Source: Chloroflexota bacterium (GTDB lineage: Bacteria > Chloroflexota > Anaerolineae > UBA2200). Taken from it: DNA of 64,000 bases. The notes below the pieces were generated by a model. The model had not been told where the DNA came from and did no database searches. It was given only the letters and a program-made list of their open reading frames with translations. The DNA is taken from NCBI GenBank assembly GCA_030607875.1, contig JAUWJD010000008.1, forward strand, positions 1 through 64,000, read 5' to 3'. Both the position numbers and the translations under genes were made by a program. This document shows, in pieces, positions 18,450 through 27,792 of this stretch. Each line of letters starts with the position of its first letter. The stretch's first letter is position 1.

Positions 18450-20492
18450 TCAGCCCTGCACGTCATTTGTTCGCAGAGCCATCAGATCCAACCTGCCCAG
18501 CAGGTTAAAGTGCCGCACCAGTAACTCGACGTTGCGTTGGCCAGTCTCCAGTTCCACCAGGTTGGCGATGTCAGTCACTGTGCGCTTCCCATTCACCCAG
18601 TAGTTGGCAACAGTGGCCATGCCATAATACAGCCTGCGATGCTTTTTGAGCCAAGTGTGGATTTCATCCCTTTCCTGCGCGGTCAGTTTGTGCGCGTGGG
18701 CCCCGGACGACACCGGCCCAGGGAACCGGCGGGCCGGTACCATCAGCGCAGCCCGCCGTTCCCACTCGTCCAGCTCTTTCGCTGGCAAGGGCGGGATGCT
18801 GTCCAGGCCCAATTGCTGCGCCTGCCAGAGCAGCATTTTCCTGGCCTGTTCCATTTCCTGCTGTACAGTGTGCTCCACCTCAGTGCTCAGCTCAGCGACC
18901 AAGCCCTCCGCTTGCGGTGCCAGGCGCAGCAGCGATTGCATCGCCTCTCGCTGCCTGTCCCCGCTGAACTGCACTTTGCGCTCAATGTCTTCTACCGCTT
19001 GCGCCAGTGCCTGGCCATCTTTGGTGGTCAGTGCCTCGGTCAACTCATCCTGCACTCTCCGCGCCAGCCGGGCACGAAATCTGGCCAACATCTCGTGCCC
19101 CAGCCAGGTCACTTCGCGCTGCCCGGCATTGGCCACGAAATAGGCATAGGTCGTGGCCAGCCCGCCCAGCACAGCCAGCATACTCGGGTCCACCTTGTCG
19201 CGCGTGTCATCCGAAGTGTGCCAGAACTTGTCGGGCCACTGGATCAGCATGGGAGTCGGCACACCCACTGTGGGGTCCGAAAGGATGTAGTGATCGCTGC
19301 CACCAGAAAAGGGGGTCACGGTGTGCCGAAAAAGCGGATAGGAGGCGGAGGCACCCGGGTTCTGCGCACCACCCAGCCACTCCTCACGCATCCGCTCCAG
19401 GAGGTCGGCAGTGAAAGAAGCCATCGAGGCAGGCGGGCGCTCGATGATGAACACGCTGCCGCACAGATTCTGGTTCTGCCCTACCATGTCCAGGTTTACG
19501 CCAGCCACCATACGCGATATCTCTTGCTCGTGCGTCGCCAGGTAGGCATAGGTGCCTGTCATCTCTGGCACCCACAGCAAGCGGATGCCTCGCCTGGGCT
19601 GCGGCAGCTTGCCTCCCTCCATCAGACGCTGCAAGGTGCGTGCCAGTTCCAGGGCTGCAGCGCATCCCGAAGCATTGTCGTTGGCCGATGGCTGCGGATG
19701 GCACAAGTGAGCGACGACAACGACTTCCTCAGCGGTCTGGCCTGGAATGAGCGCCGAAACGACCTCCATTTGCCCATCATAGAGTCGGCTGACGACCTTG
19801 GCCCGGACGCGAAGCGCTGGTTTCCCCTCCCGCTGCTGAGACTTGATCCACCTCCGCAGCTCCTCACCCTGACGAGGCGACAACACAAAACCAAAACACT
19901 TCTTGTGGCCCGGCCGCCACCAGAAGGAGATGTATGCCCGAGTGTCAGGCAAGTCAATGCGCTGGCGCACCGGAGGGATCTCGCGCATGCCGTCGAAGAG
20001 AATACCCACTGCACCATGCCTGCCCACCGCCAGATCATGCACACGATTCAAGTCGCCTTTGGTCAAGACTACCTTGCCCTCTAGGTCGAGGCCTTCGTAT
20101 TCCTGCTCTTCCTCGCCATCCTCGAGCAGGACGACCTCAGCTTCCAGGTTGTCCACTGGGGCGCTGCGCTGAATCAGCGAGCACTTGATCTCACTGAAAT
20201 TAGCCAGCTTGCGAGCCTTGTCGGCTGGCTCAATCAAGTGCAGGGTAGCTTCACTGGCCTCCCACTCCTGAAACATCGGCAGAGACCAATAGCTCGTGCT
20301 CTCGTTGGCGGGGAAGGTGAGCACTTCTGCCGATAGGCCAAACCCAGCCAGAAGCTGGCGACACCGCTCCGCCGCTGCGCGGAAGCCTGGACTGGCCTGT
20401 ATGCGATGGTAGGGAATGATCTCAGCTATGTACTCTTTGGCCCGCAGTCCAGAGTACTCCTCGGCGACAGCTTTCTGGATCTCCTTGAACAT
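18450..20492 (-). CDS. DUF4910/M28-type aminopeptidase-like protein
   Basis: I start at the ATG at 20492, behind a G-rich GGGGAGA; a longer frame adds 25 doubtful residues. The product is 680 aa. A protease-associated-like insert (about 130-260, with GAVGILFDG) precedes an M28-type zinc peptidase core: His in VVVAHLCHP, Asp in ANDNASG, Glu in WVPEMTG, Asp in VNLDMVGQ and a final His in KFWHTSDD. The AHLCHP...NDNASG pairing is typical of the DUF4910 aminopeptidase-like group. The C-terminal 70 residues look like a winged helix. No signal peptide, so it is probably a cytoplasmic peptidase; substrate unknown. Confidence 0.8.
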   Translation of the reverse strand: MFKEIQKAVAEEYSGLRAKEYIAEIIPYHRIQASPGFRAAAERCRQLLAGFGLSAEVLTFPANESTSYWSLPMFQEWEASEATLHLIEPADKARKLANFSEIKCSLIQRSAPVDNLEAEVVLLEDGEEEQEYEGLDLEGKVVLTKGDLNRVHDLAVGRHGAVGILFDGMREIPPVRQRIDLPDTRAYISFWWRPGHKKCFGFVLSPRQGEELRRWIKSQQREGKPALRVRAKVVSRLYDGQMEVVSALIPGQTAEEVVVVAHLCHPQPSANDNASGCAAALELARTLQRLMEGGKLPQPRRGIRLLWVPEMTGTYAYLATHEQEISRMVAGVNLDMVGQNQNLCGSVFIIERPPASMASFTADLLERMREEWLGGAQNPGASASYPLFRHTVTPFSGGSDHYILSDPTVGVPTPMLIQWPDKFWHTSDDTRDKVDPSMLAVLGGLATTYAYFVANAGQREVTWLGHEMLARFRARLARRVQDELTEALTTKDGQALAQAVEDIERKVQFSGDRQREAMQSLLRLAPQAEGLVAELSTEVEHTVQQEMEQARKMLLWQAQQLGLDSIPPLPAKELDEWERRAALMVPARRFPGPVSSGAHAHKLTAQERDEIHTWLKKHRRLYYGMATVANYWVNGKRTVTDIANLVELETGQRNVELLVRHFNLLGRLDLMALRTNDVQG

Positions 20493-20581
20493 TCTCCCCC
20501 CCCCTCTGTGCTGGATCGCGCTATTATAACATGGGTGCTGCGGGGTGGCAAGGAAGGTTGTGCCCAACCCTTGCTGTCCGC

Positions 20582-23131
20582 CTAATTGATAGAGACCTGC
20601 GACCCCAGCGGTGTCTTGTACACGTCTATGCGTATGGGGAAGGCATCCTTGAGTTCCTCAATGTGCGTGATGACGATGACAAGCGCAAAGTCATCCTTGA
20701 TCGAGTTGATAGCCTCCACCAGCCTCTGCCGCCCCTGCGCATCTTGCGTGCCAAAACCCTCGTCCATGATCAACGTCTGCAACTGCGCACCCGCGCGCCT
20801 AGCCAGCAGCTTGCTCAGAGCGATGCGGATGGCAAAGTTGATGCGAAAGGCCTCACCACCTGAATACATTTCGTAGCTGCGCGGGCCGTGCTCATCCGAG
20901 ATCTTGATGTCCAGAGTCTCTACAGTGCTGCCACTCTTGGTGTCGTGTTGCGTCTCAAAGTGAACGCTCATGCGCCCTTCGGTCATGCGGCGCAAGAGAT
21001 CGTTGGCTTCGTCTTCCAGCTCTGGCAGCGCGTTCTCGATGATCAGCGCCTGTATGCCCTTTTTGCCGAATGCCACTCGCAGCTCTTCGTAGAGGCTTCG
21101 CTCTTTCGCCACCTCTTTCAATTGTTGGGTTCTCTCTTTTCGTTCCCCCGCCAAATAGCTGCAGTAGTCCAACCTCTGCTGTGCCGCACCCACCACCTGG
21201 CGCGCATGACCCTCTTTGCTGCGCAACTCATCCACTTCCTGTTGCCTGGCCGCCAGATCCCGAGCGAGTTTGTCGAGGCCAGCCAGAGCAACAGACAACT
21301 CGGACTGGCGCTGCCTGTCAGTCTCCAAAGACGCTGCCAAATGTTGGCGCGTTGTCGTCAGTTGCTGCTGATTCTCGCGCAGTCCAGCTACGGTCTGCTC
21401 CGCGCGGCTCAACTCGGCCTGGTCCGTTTCAAAATGGGCCAGGGCCGTCAAAGCTTCGCGCACCTGGTCATGGCCTGCTCTGTCGTAGCCCAACTCGGAG
21501 ATACGCGCGTCGAGCTTGGCCAATTGTTTTTGCTCCTCCTGCGCAAAGGCGCTGCGCTCCAACTGCTGCTGCACAGAAACCAACAAACGCTGCTGCTCTT
21601 CGAGCTTGGCTTCCGCCTCCCCTGCCTGGCGAATGGATTCTTGCAGCATTGCTTCGCGCCCCTGCAACGCTGGCAGCCGCCTCAACTCTCGCTCGATACG
21701 CCCCACCTCAGATTGCTTCGAGGTGATCCGCAAAACGATTTCCGCCAGCCTATCGGTGTTGCTGCGATAGAGTTTGGCTTGCTCGTGACCATCCTGCTCA
21801 AACTGAGCATGTAGGCGCAGGCGGTCATCTTCGGCGAGGTCCTGGCCACAGAGGGGACATGACGCTGTCGGCTGCTGCAACAGGGAGAGCTTTTCCTTCA
21901 GGGTCGTCATGTGTGCTTTTAGTTGCGCATTGAGTGCGTTCAGGGCTGAGCTCTCCTCAGACAGTTCCCTGATAGACTGCCTGGCTGCCTCAGCTTGTTC
22001 TTGCAAGGCGGCCAACCTTTCCAGTTCCTCGATGACTTGAGCGTGTTCGGTCTCCAAAAACACGCGCCGTGCAGCCAACTGCCCCAGGTCGGCAACCTTC
22101 TCAGCAAGGACGTGGATCTCTAGTTCCAGGCCTTTTTGGGCCGCGGCAATCGCTTTTTCGAGTTGAGCCCTGTCCTCGTTCAGCGTTACGAGCTGCGAGA
22201 GCTTGGCATTGTATTTCGTCTCCTGCGCTCGTGTCTGCAGCAAACGGGCATAGCCTGCTTCGATTTGCCCCCGACGTTCGAGCACGGATTCATAGTCCGC
22301 CAGGCGCGCCTTTTGGGTCTCGAGTTGCTCGTCAATGCCGTGCAACTGAGCTTCGGCCGCCTGGATGCGCTTGTCGACCTCGGCAAGTTGGGCTTTCTGT
22401 GCCTCCAGGGACCTCACCCTGTCACGCAATTCTTGCAGAGCTACTTCTGCCGCTTTGGACTGGATGGTGAGACGGGCCAGTTCGGCCTGGGCTTGTTCGA
22501 GCTCCTGTTGGTACTCGGAGCGGTGTTCCAGTTCACGTCCGATTTCCTGAATGCGGGCCTGTACCTCTCGCTCAGCCTGCTCCTTCTCCTTGGCCAGCGC
22601 CTTGGCCCGTTGTTCATATTCATCGTAGATGGATAGGCCAAGGATATCTGCCAGGATCTGCTTACGCTGTGCTGGTGGCTTGACCGTGAATTCATCGGCC
22701 CGCCCTTGCAGCAAGAGCGCAGAGTTGATGAAGGTATCATAGTCCATGCGCAGGATACCATTGATCCTGGCCTGCGTTTCACGCTGCGTGCTGGCTGTGA
22801 AGGATCGGAAATGACCATCATCCTTGATCTGCAAGTCGAGGCTTCCTCTGCTCCGTTTACCCAGCTCACGCTTGCGGATCACGCGATAGTGCGCATCACC
22901 CAACTGGAACTCAAGGTCGACCTCCATCTCTGTCTGCCCGGAAGAGACCAGTTCGTCATCATACCGCGCCCGCGCCTTACCCCACAGCGACCAGGTAATA
23001 GCGTCCAGGAGAGCCGACTTGCCGTGGCCGTTGTCACCGGCCAGGCATGCCAGGTGGATGCCCCTCAAGTCCAAGGGCATCGGATCTCGGTAGCACATAA
23101 AGTTTCTTAACTGCAATTTCAGTGGAATCAT
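20582..23131 (-). CDS. sbcC: SbcC/Rad50-like AAA ATPase
   Basis: 849 aa from the ATG at 23131, which follows GGGGGA. An N-terminal ABC-type ATPase half with Walker A GDNGHGKSA (32-40), a Q-loop region near LLQGRADEF, two long coiled-coil arms with a zinc hook CPLC (425-428), and a C-terminal half with signature YSGGEAFR, Walker B LIMDEGFGTQD and a later switch region. This is the Rad50/SbcC architecture used with the Mre11/SbcD nuclease to process DNA ends and hairpins. No sbcD-like gene is adjacent; it must be elsewhere or the protein acts with another nuclease. It is transcribed divergently from rel. Confidence 0.88.
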   Translation of the reverse strand: MIPLKLQLRNFMCYRDPMPLDLRGIHLACLAGDNGHGKSALLDAITWSLWGKARARYDDELVSSGQTEMEVDLEFQLGDAHYRVIRKRELGKRSRGSLDLQIKDDGHFRSFTASTQRETQARINGILRMDYDTFINSALLLQGRADEFTVKPPAQRKQILADILGLSIYDEYEQRAKALAKEKEQAEREVQARIQEIGRELEHRSEYQQELEQAQAELARLTIQSKAAEVALQELRDRVRSLEAQKAQLAEVDKRIQAAEAQLHGIDEQLETQKARLADYESVLERRGQIEAGYARLLQTRAQETKYNAKLSQLVTLNEDRAQLEKAIAAAQKGLELEIHVLAEKVADLGQLAARRVFLETEHAQVIEELERLAALQEQAEAARQSIRELSEESSALNALNAQLKAHMTTLKEKLSLLQQPTASCPLCGQDLAEDDRLRLHAQFEQDGHEQAKLYRSNTDRLAEIVLRITSKQSEVGRIERELRRLPALQGREAMLQESIRQAGEAEAKLEEQQRLLVSVQQQLERSAFAQEEQKQLAKLDARISELGYDRAGHDQVREALTALAHFETDQAELSRAEQTVAGLRENQQQLTTTRQHLAASLETDRQRQSELSVALAGLDKLARDLAARQQEVDELRSKEGHARQVVGAAQQRLDYCSYLAGERKERTQQLKEVAKERSLYEELRVAFGKKGIQALIIENALPELEDEANDLLRRMTEGRMSVHFETQHDTKSGSTVETLDIKISDEHGPRSYEMYSGGEAFRINFAIRIALSKLLARRAGAQLQTLIMDEGFGTQDAQGRQRLVEAINSIKDDFALVIVITHIEELKDAFPIRIDVYKTPLGSQVSIN

Positions 23132-23357
23132 GATTCCCCCACCCATCTCTGCGAATGCCTTCTTACTGCCAGTGCTTGTTACCGACTGAGCAGTGCCTAC
23201 GTTCCAGAACCACATCGAAATGATACCACAGACCAGCCCTCAGTGCCAAGGCAGCAGTCTGTGCTCAGATACAGACCACAGTTCGTGCCACCACGTCTTT
23301 CTGTGCGCAGGCGTCATTTGGCAGGAAATGTGGTGTGCCCTATACTCTTGATTACCG

Positions 23358-25499
23358 ATGACCGAGATGCCACAGATTGAGGAAGTTGAGCACAAACTGA
23401 CGCAGTACTCCCCAGACGCGGATGTAGGTCTGTTGCGGCGTGCCTACGAGGTAGCAACGAGCGCGCACGCGGGCCAGACGCGCAAGTCGGGCGAACCCTA
23501 CATCTATCACTCCCTCGCCGTATCCGACATCCTGGCTGATCTGCACCTCGATGCCACCACGCTCGCGGCCGCCCTGCTTCATGACGTGCCAGAAGATACC
23601 TCTGTGACACTGGAGGACTTGCGGGCACAATTTGGCGACGAGGTAACCAGGCTGGTAGATGGCCTGACCAAATTGGAACGCATCCAGAGGCTGAGCGGCA
23701 CTCGCAAACGCCCACTGGCCGAAGCACAGGCGGAAAACGTGCGCAAGATCGTCCTGGCTACGGTTGACGACATCCGGGTGATCATGATCAAACTGGCCGA
23801 CCGGTTGCACAACATGCGCACCCTGAACTTCCTGCCGCCTGACAAGCAGAAGAGAATTGCCCAGGAGACTCTCGACATCTATGCACCGCTGGCTAGCCGC
23901 CTGGGTATCTGGGAATTGAAGTGGCAACTGGAAGATCTGACCCTTCAACACCTGCAGCCAGAGGTGTACCGAAACATATCAGGCTTGCTGGCAGAAAAAA
24001 GGCCGGACCGAGAGGACTATATTAATCATGTGATTGACATCATCCGCCAGAGATTGGAAGAGGAAGGCTTCGATGGCGAGGTAACCGGACGTCCGAAGCA
24101 CATCTACAGCATCTACCGAAAGATGGCGGACAAGAACCACAGCTTCGAAGAGATCTATGACCTCCGTGGCGTGCGGATACTGTTGCATGAGGTCCGGGAC
24201 TGCTATGCAGTTTTGGGAATCATACACAGCGTGTGGCGGCCAATTGCTGGTGAGTTCGATGACTATGTTGCCATGCCCAAAGACAACTTGTACCAATCCT
24301 TGCACACCGCCGTGATAGGCCCGGAGGGCCGTCCTCTGGAGATACAGATCCGCACCTGGGAAATGCACCGTGTGGCAGAGTATGGCATTGCCGCACACTG
24401 GCGCTACAAGGAACACACCAAGCGCGACCTCAGCCTGGAAGCCAGGATCGATTGGCTGCGTCAGGTATCTGAGTGGCGCCAAGAGGTAGGAGATGCTAGT
24501 GAATTCGTCGATTCACTAAAGAGCGATGTTTTCCCAGAGCGCGTCTACGTTTTCACCCCCAAAGGGGACATCATCTCTTTGCCGCAGGGAGCCACGCCAG
24601 TCGATTTCGCCTATTACATCCACACTGAAATTGGTCACCGTTGCCGTGGTGCCAAGGTGAATGGGCATCTGGTACCATTGGACTATCAATTGCATACCGG
24701 CGAGCAGGTGGAGATCCTAAGTGCAAAGAGGGGCGGCCCCAGCCGGGATTGGCTGAATCCACAGCTAGGGTACCTCAAGACGGCACGAGCACGTCAAAAG
24801 GCAAGGCAATGGTTCAGGCAACAAGAACGAGGGGAGAACGCTGCTCAGGGCCGCGAAATCCTGGAAAAGGAACTACGGCGACTTGGCCTGGAAAAGTCGT
24901 TCGACGAGATCGCTAAGCTTTTCAAGTATCAGAACGGGGAGCTCTTTCTTGCAGCCATCGGGTACGGGGACATCGCCCCCCAACAGATAGCTGCCAAACT
25001 GGCAGAGACTGCCATTCAGCCTTCTTTCTTTCCTGAGGCAGTACTGCCTCCGCCTTCTGTTGTCGGTGTTCAAGTGCGGGGAGTTGGCGACTTGCTCACA
25101 CGTCTAGCCAGATGCTGCAATCCGGTACCGGGGGAGCCCATCATTGGCTACATTACCAGGGGAAAAGGAGTCACCGTTCACCGCCGCGATTGTCCCAACG
25201 TAAAGAACCTCTCCGATACCGAGCGGCTAATCGACGTGGACTGGGGCGCTGTTCGCGAGGCATATCCGGTCAGTATCCGCATTGAAGCCTTTGATCGGGC
25301 TGGCCTATTGCGCGATATTGCCACGGTCGTAGCGGACGAGGGCATCCGCATGAGTGCTGTTCAGGCATCTGTACACGAAGACAACACAGCCATAGTTACG
25401 GCAACGATGGAAATCAGTGGTGTCCAGCAACTGCGTAGCGTACTGAGTAAACTGGAAGGCATTCACGACGTGCTGGAGGTTCGACGGGAGAGGAGTTAG
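23358..25499 (+). CDS. rel: bifunctional-type (p)ppGpp synthetase/hydrolase
   Basis: 713 aa. HD hydrolase domain with the expected residues (His51, His75-Asp76, Asp148), synthetase domain (about 240-350) with YSIYRKM, LYQSLHT and EIQIRTWEMH, then TGS (about 388-450), a zinc-finger-like ARCCNP segment (about 580) and a C-terminal ACT domain (about 635-705). It makes and degrades the stringent-response alarmone. The substrate-loop motif reads EFDD (299-302), the form usual in synthetase-only RelA; bifunctional enzymes usually have RxKD. Since the HD residues are intact I call it bifunctional. No clear ribosome binding site precedes the ATG; TATACT lies 12 bp upstream, so a nearly leaderless mRNA is possible. 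Confidence 0.9.
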   Translation: MTEMPQIEEVEHKLTQYSPDADVGLLRRAYEVATSAHAGQTRKSGEPYIYHSLAVSDILADLHLDATTLAAALLHDVPEDTSVTLEDLRAQFGDEVTRLVDGLTKLERIQRLSGTRKRPLAEAQAENVRKIVLATVDDIRVIMIKLADRLHNMRTLNFLPPDKQKRIAQETLDIYAPLASRLGIWELKWQLEDLTLQHLQPEVYRNISGLLAEKRPDREDYINHVIDIIRQRLEEEGFDGEVTGRPKHIYSIYRKMADKNHSFEEIYDLRGVRILLHEVRDCYAVLGIIHSVWRPIAGEFDDYVAMPKDNLYQSLHTAVIGPEGRPLEIQIRTWEMHRVAEYGIAAHWRYKEHTKRDLSLEARIDWLRQVSEWRQEVGDASEFVDSLKSDVFPERVYVFTPKGDIISLPQGATPVDFAYYIHTEIGHRCRGAKVNGHLVPLDYQLHTGEQVEILSAKRGGPSRDWLNPQLGYLKTARARQKARQWFRQQERGENAAQGREILEKELRRLGLEKSFDEIAKLFKYQNGELFLAAIGYGDIAPQQIAAKLAETAIQPSFFPEAVLPPPSVVGVQVRGVGDLLTRLARCCNPVPGEPIIGYITRGKGVTVHRRDCPNVKNLSDTERLIDVDWGAVREAYPVSIRIEAFDRAGLLRDIATVVADEGIRMSAVQASVHEDNTAIVTATMEISGVQQLRSVLSKLEGIHDVLEVRRERS

Positions 25500-25508
25500 A
25501 GACTGAAC

Positions 25509-25541
25509 AAGAGCCCCGGCAAAGACTTGCGGGGGCTCTTT
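25509..25541. terminator. hairpin terminator between convergent genes
   Basis: AAGAGCCCC (25509-25517) pairs with GGGGCTCTT (25532-25540), followed by TTT on the plus strand. It ends rel and, read leftward, can serve the convergent parvulin gene. Confidence 0.75.
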
Positions 25542-25562
25542 GCGTCTCAAGTTGAGAAAAGC

Positions 25563-26714
25563 CTACTTGGTTGGTGGCACCTTATCGGAGGACCAGTAGC
25601 GCTCCACGGCATCGGATTGCCTCTGTTCTGCCAGCCAGTCTGACAGAGCGCGGGACTTGAGCTGCTCGAGAGCTGCTTCGTCCAGAGGATGATCCGAATC
25701 ACGATCGAGGACCTGGATAATATGGTACCCGAATGTTGTCTCAACTGGCTGGCTGGTCTCTCCAGGTTCTAGAGCAAAAGCCACCTCTTCGAACTCTGTA
25801 ACCATCTGCCCACGCGGGAACCAGCCCAGGTCCCCATCTTCGGTGCCGGTATCCTTCGAAAGCTCATTGGCCAAAGCGGCGAAATCCTCCCCGGCTTCAA
25901 GCCTCTGCAACACGGCCTGCGCTTCCTCTTCGGTCTCCACCAGTATGTGGCGAGCGTGAACCTGTTCGCCAGTTGTGGGCACTTCCTCGGCCAAAGCCTC
26001 CTGAAGTTTGCTGCGATATACGTTCAACTCAAACAGGCTGCGAAAGGCATCCTCGCTCACTCCGATCTGTTTGCGCAAAGTCAACACGTACTCCGTGTAG
26101 TTCTTCTCGAATTGCTCCCGGCTCATTCGCGCAATCGTAGGCACAGGCGTCGGAGTTTCGCCCTCCACAACTGCAGTCGGCACCGGTGTCGGAGTCGGAG
26201 TCGGTGGATTGCGCTCGTAGCCAAACAGTTGCTCGACCTCTTGCTGTACCTCGTCAGGAGTGACGATGATGTTTCGCCTGGCAGCTTCCTGGAGGATCAA
26301 TTGTTCATCGATCATGTCATCGAGAACCTGCAGGGGCAGGCTGATACTCTGGCTCTGAAGCTGCTGTATCTGCTGCTGAAGGTACTGCACAAGGAACTGC
26401 TCATCTTCCTTGGTCGGATCCAGGCGTGACAGTTGATCTTGCAGCATAACCGCCTGGTTGGCCAGCTCAAAGCGCCGATACTTGACCATCTGCTGATAGT
26501 CCCTGGTTGAAATAGGCTGGCCGTGGACCAGGGCCACGGGAGCAGAGGGCTTGGCGATGTATTCCTGATAGAAACCAAAGCCCAGCACCAGGATCACAGC
26601 AAAAGCGGTCACGCCAAGGAGTGCATATAGAATCCGCTTATGGCGTTCCTCGCGTCTTCTCCTGGACAGTTGCTTCTTGCTCAAGACTTCTGGTTTCTTG
26701 GGTCTTTTTGCCAT
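25563..26714 (-). CDS. membrane-anchored parvulin-type peptidyl-prolyl isomerase (SurA/PrsA-like)
   Basis: 383 aa. A lysine/arginine-rich N-terminus (1-27) precedes one membrane segment (about 28-50). A SurA-type N-terminal chaperone region follows, interrupted by a PTPTPTPVPT linker near 170, and then a parvulin domain (about 250-350) with ARHILVETEEEA, LANELSKDTG, GDLGWFPRG and GYHIIQV. It would fold or hold exported proteins at the outer face of the membrane. It is convergent with rel and lies upstream of no obvious partner. Confidence 0.88.
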   Translation of the reverse strand: MAKRPKKPEVLSKKQLSRRRREERHKRILYALLGVTAFAVILVLGFGFYQEYIAKPSAPVALVHGQPISTRDYQQMVKYRRFELANQAVMLQDQLSRLDPTKEDEQFLVQYLQQQIQQLQSQSISLPLQVLDDMIDEQLILQEAARRNIIVTPDEVQQEVEQLFGYERNPPTPTPTPVPTAVVEGETPTPVPTIARMSREQFEKNYTEYVLTLRKQIGVSEDAFRSLFELNVYRSKLQEALAEEVPTTGEQVHARHILVETEEEAQAVLQRLEAGEDFAALANELSKDTGTEDGDLGWFPRGQMVTEFEEVAFALEPGETSQPVETTFGYHIIQVLDRDSDHPLDEAALEQLKSRALSDWLAEQRQSDAVERYWSSDKVPPTK

Positions 26715-26773
26715 CCACTTACCTCAAATCAGCGGCAGCCGTAAAACGCTGTCGCTCTCTCGCTCCTCTTGCA

Positions 26774-27100
26774 CTAGCTTCCGCGATGCGGCTCAGCAGT
26801 GAAGGGAAGCAACGCCAGATGACGTGCTCGCTTGATAGCCAAGGCAAGCCGCCGCTGGTGCCTGGCACAAACGCCTGTAGCCCGACGAGGCAGGATCTTG
26901 CCCCGAGCGGTGAGAAACCTCCGCAGTTGATTTGCCTCTTTGTATTCGATTCTCAGGGTTTTGTCAGCGCAGAACGCACACACCTTGCGGCGACGCCCTC
27001 GTCGCGGTCTCCCACGCCGTCGTCGCTGCTGATCCTGGTTAGAACGCCCGGTGCGCGATGACCGTGCAGTTCGCTGTTGTCCTCCTGTAGTAGCAACCAA
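26774..27100 (-). CDS. rpsR: 30S ribosomal protein S18
   Basis: The conserved S18 core is clear: [37 protein letters not shown] and an [13 protein letters not shown] end. I place the start at a TTG (27100), 5 bp after AAGGAGG; an upstream ATG in frame lies inside a repeat element. The product has 108 aa, with a basic, disordered N-terminal extension of about 35 residues. The two cysteines of CAFC and a later one suggest a zinc-binding form. It is normally cotranscribed with rpsF and ssb; here ssb is missing and a repeat copy fills the gap. Confidence 0.92.
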   Translation of the reverse strand: MVATTGGQQRTARSSRTGRSNQDQQRRRRGRPRRGRRRKVCAFCADKTLRIEYKEANQLRRFLTARGKILPRRATGVCARHQRRLALAIKRARHLALLPFTAEPHRGS

Positions 27101-27115
27101 GTTAACCTCCTTGCA

Positions 27116-27207
27116 AAGTACTGCGTCAGTGGCCAAACTCAGGCAGTCGTTCCTATGTGACAATCGAGCCAAAGGAGCTTGGCAACCTTCGGTGCACGAA
27201 GCGGTAG
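27116..27207 (-). repeat. intergenic repeat family 1, copy B
   Basis: AGTACTGCG near 27117 to GTGCACGAAGCGGTAG near 27207 aligns along its whole length with copy A, with scattered changes. It lies between rpsF and rpsR, where ssb usually sits. Confidence 0.7.
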
Positions 27208-27224
27208 ATCATCCTTCAAAATGC

Positions 27225-27524
27225 CTATTTGGCCACCGTTTCGTCTTTTCGTACGATCAGGTAACGGATCACATCTTCCATCAGCTTGAGACTTTGTTTC
27301 AGACTGCGAACCGCCTGTGCAGGCAACTCCATCGGCATCAGGAAATAGAATCCGTCCCAATGCTTCTTGATGGCATAGGCCAACCTTCGCTTTCCCCAGG
27401 ACTCAACCTGGTGGACCTGGCCTTCGAAGTCGCTGATGGTTTGAGAAATCTTTTCCACCAGCGCAGTGAGGGGTTCTTCTTCCATCTCAGGATGGACGAT
27501 GAAGACCATCTCATACTGTGGCAT
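27225..27524 (-). CDS. rpsF: 30S ribosomal protein S6
   Basis: 99 aa from the ATG at 27524, 7 bp after AAGGAGG; a GTG two codons upstream is possible but overlaps the binding site. The S6 pattern is clear: YEMVFIVHPE, then WGKRRLAYAIKKHWDGFYF and a KLMEDVIRYLIVRKDE end. S6 binds the central domain of 16S rRNA together with S18, whose gene follows after a repeat copy. The upstream leader is about 100 nt and includes a CAGGACGTCCTG palindrome, so S6/S18 feedback is possible but not shown. Confidence 0.93.
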   Translation of the reverse strand: MPQYEMVFIVHPEMEEEPLTALVEKISQTISDFEGQVHQVESWGKRRLAYAIKKHWDGFYFLMPMELPAQAVRSLKQSLKLMEDVIRYLIVRKDETVAK

Positions 27525-27628
27525 CGTCACACCTCCTTTCCTCGGGATTGCTGCAGGTACGCCCCATCGGGGGTGAGCAGGACGTCCTGGAGCGGAAAGC
27601 TCGCTTGAAGCTAACCTTTAACTCGGCA

Positions 27629-27656
27629 ATTATAGCATGAAATGCCCAAAAAGCAA
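27629..27656 (-). promoter_or_regulatory. promoter of rpsF
   Basis: On the minus strand: TTGCTT (27656-27651), 16 bp, TATAAT (27634-27629) with an extended TGC just before it. Confidence 0.65.
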
Positions 27657-27792
27657 AACTGCCTCTTCCGTGAACTTGAGACGTTCAAGACAGCGACTGT
27701 GAGCCAGGGAAGCGACTACAGTCGCCACTACGAAGGCAGTAGTTTGTAGTGACGATTTCAATCGTTCCCGCTGCCAATGTATGAGAATTGGA

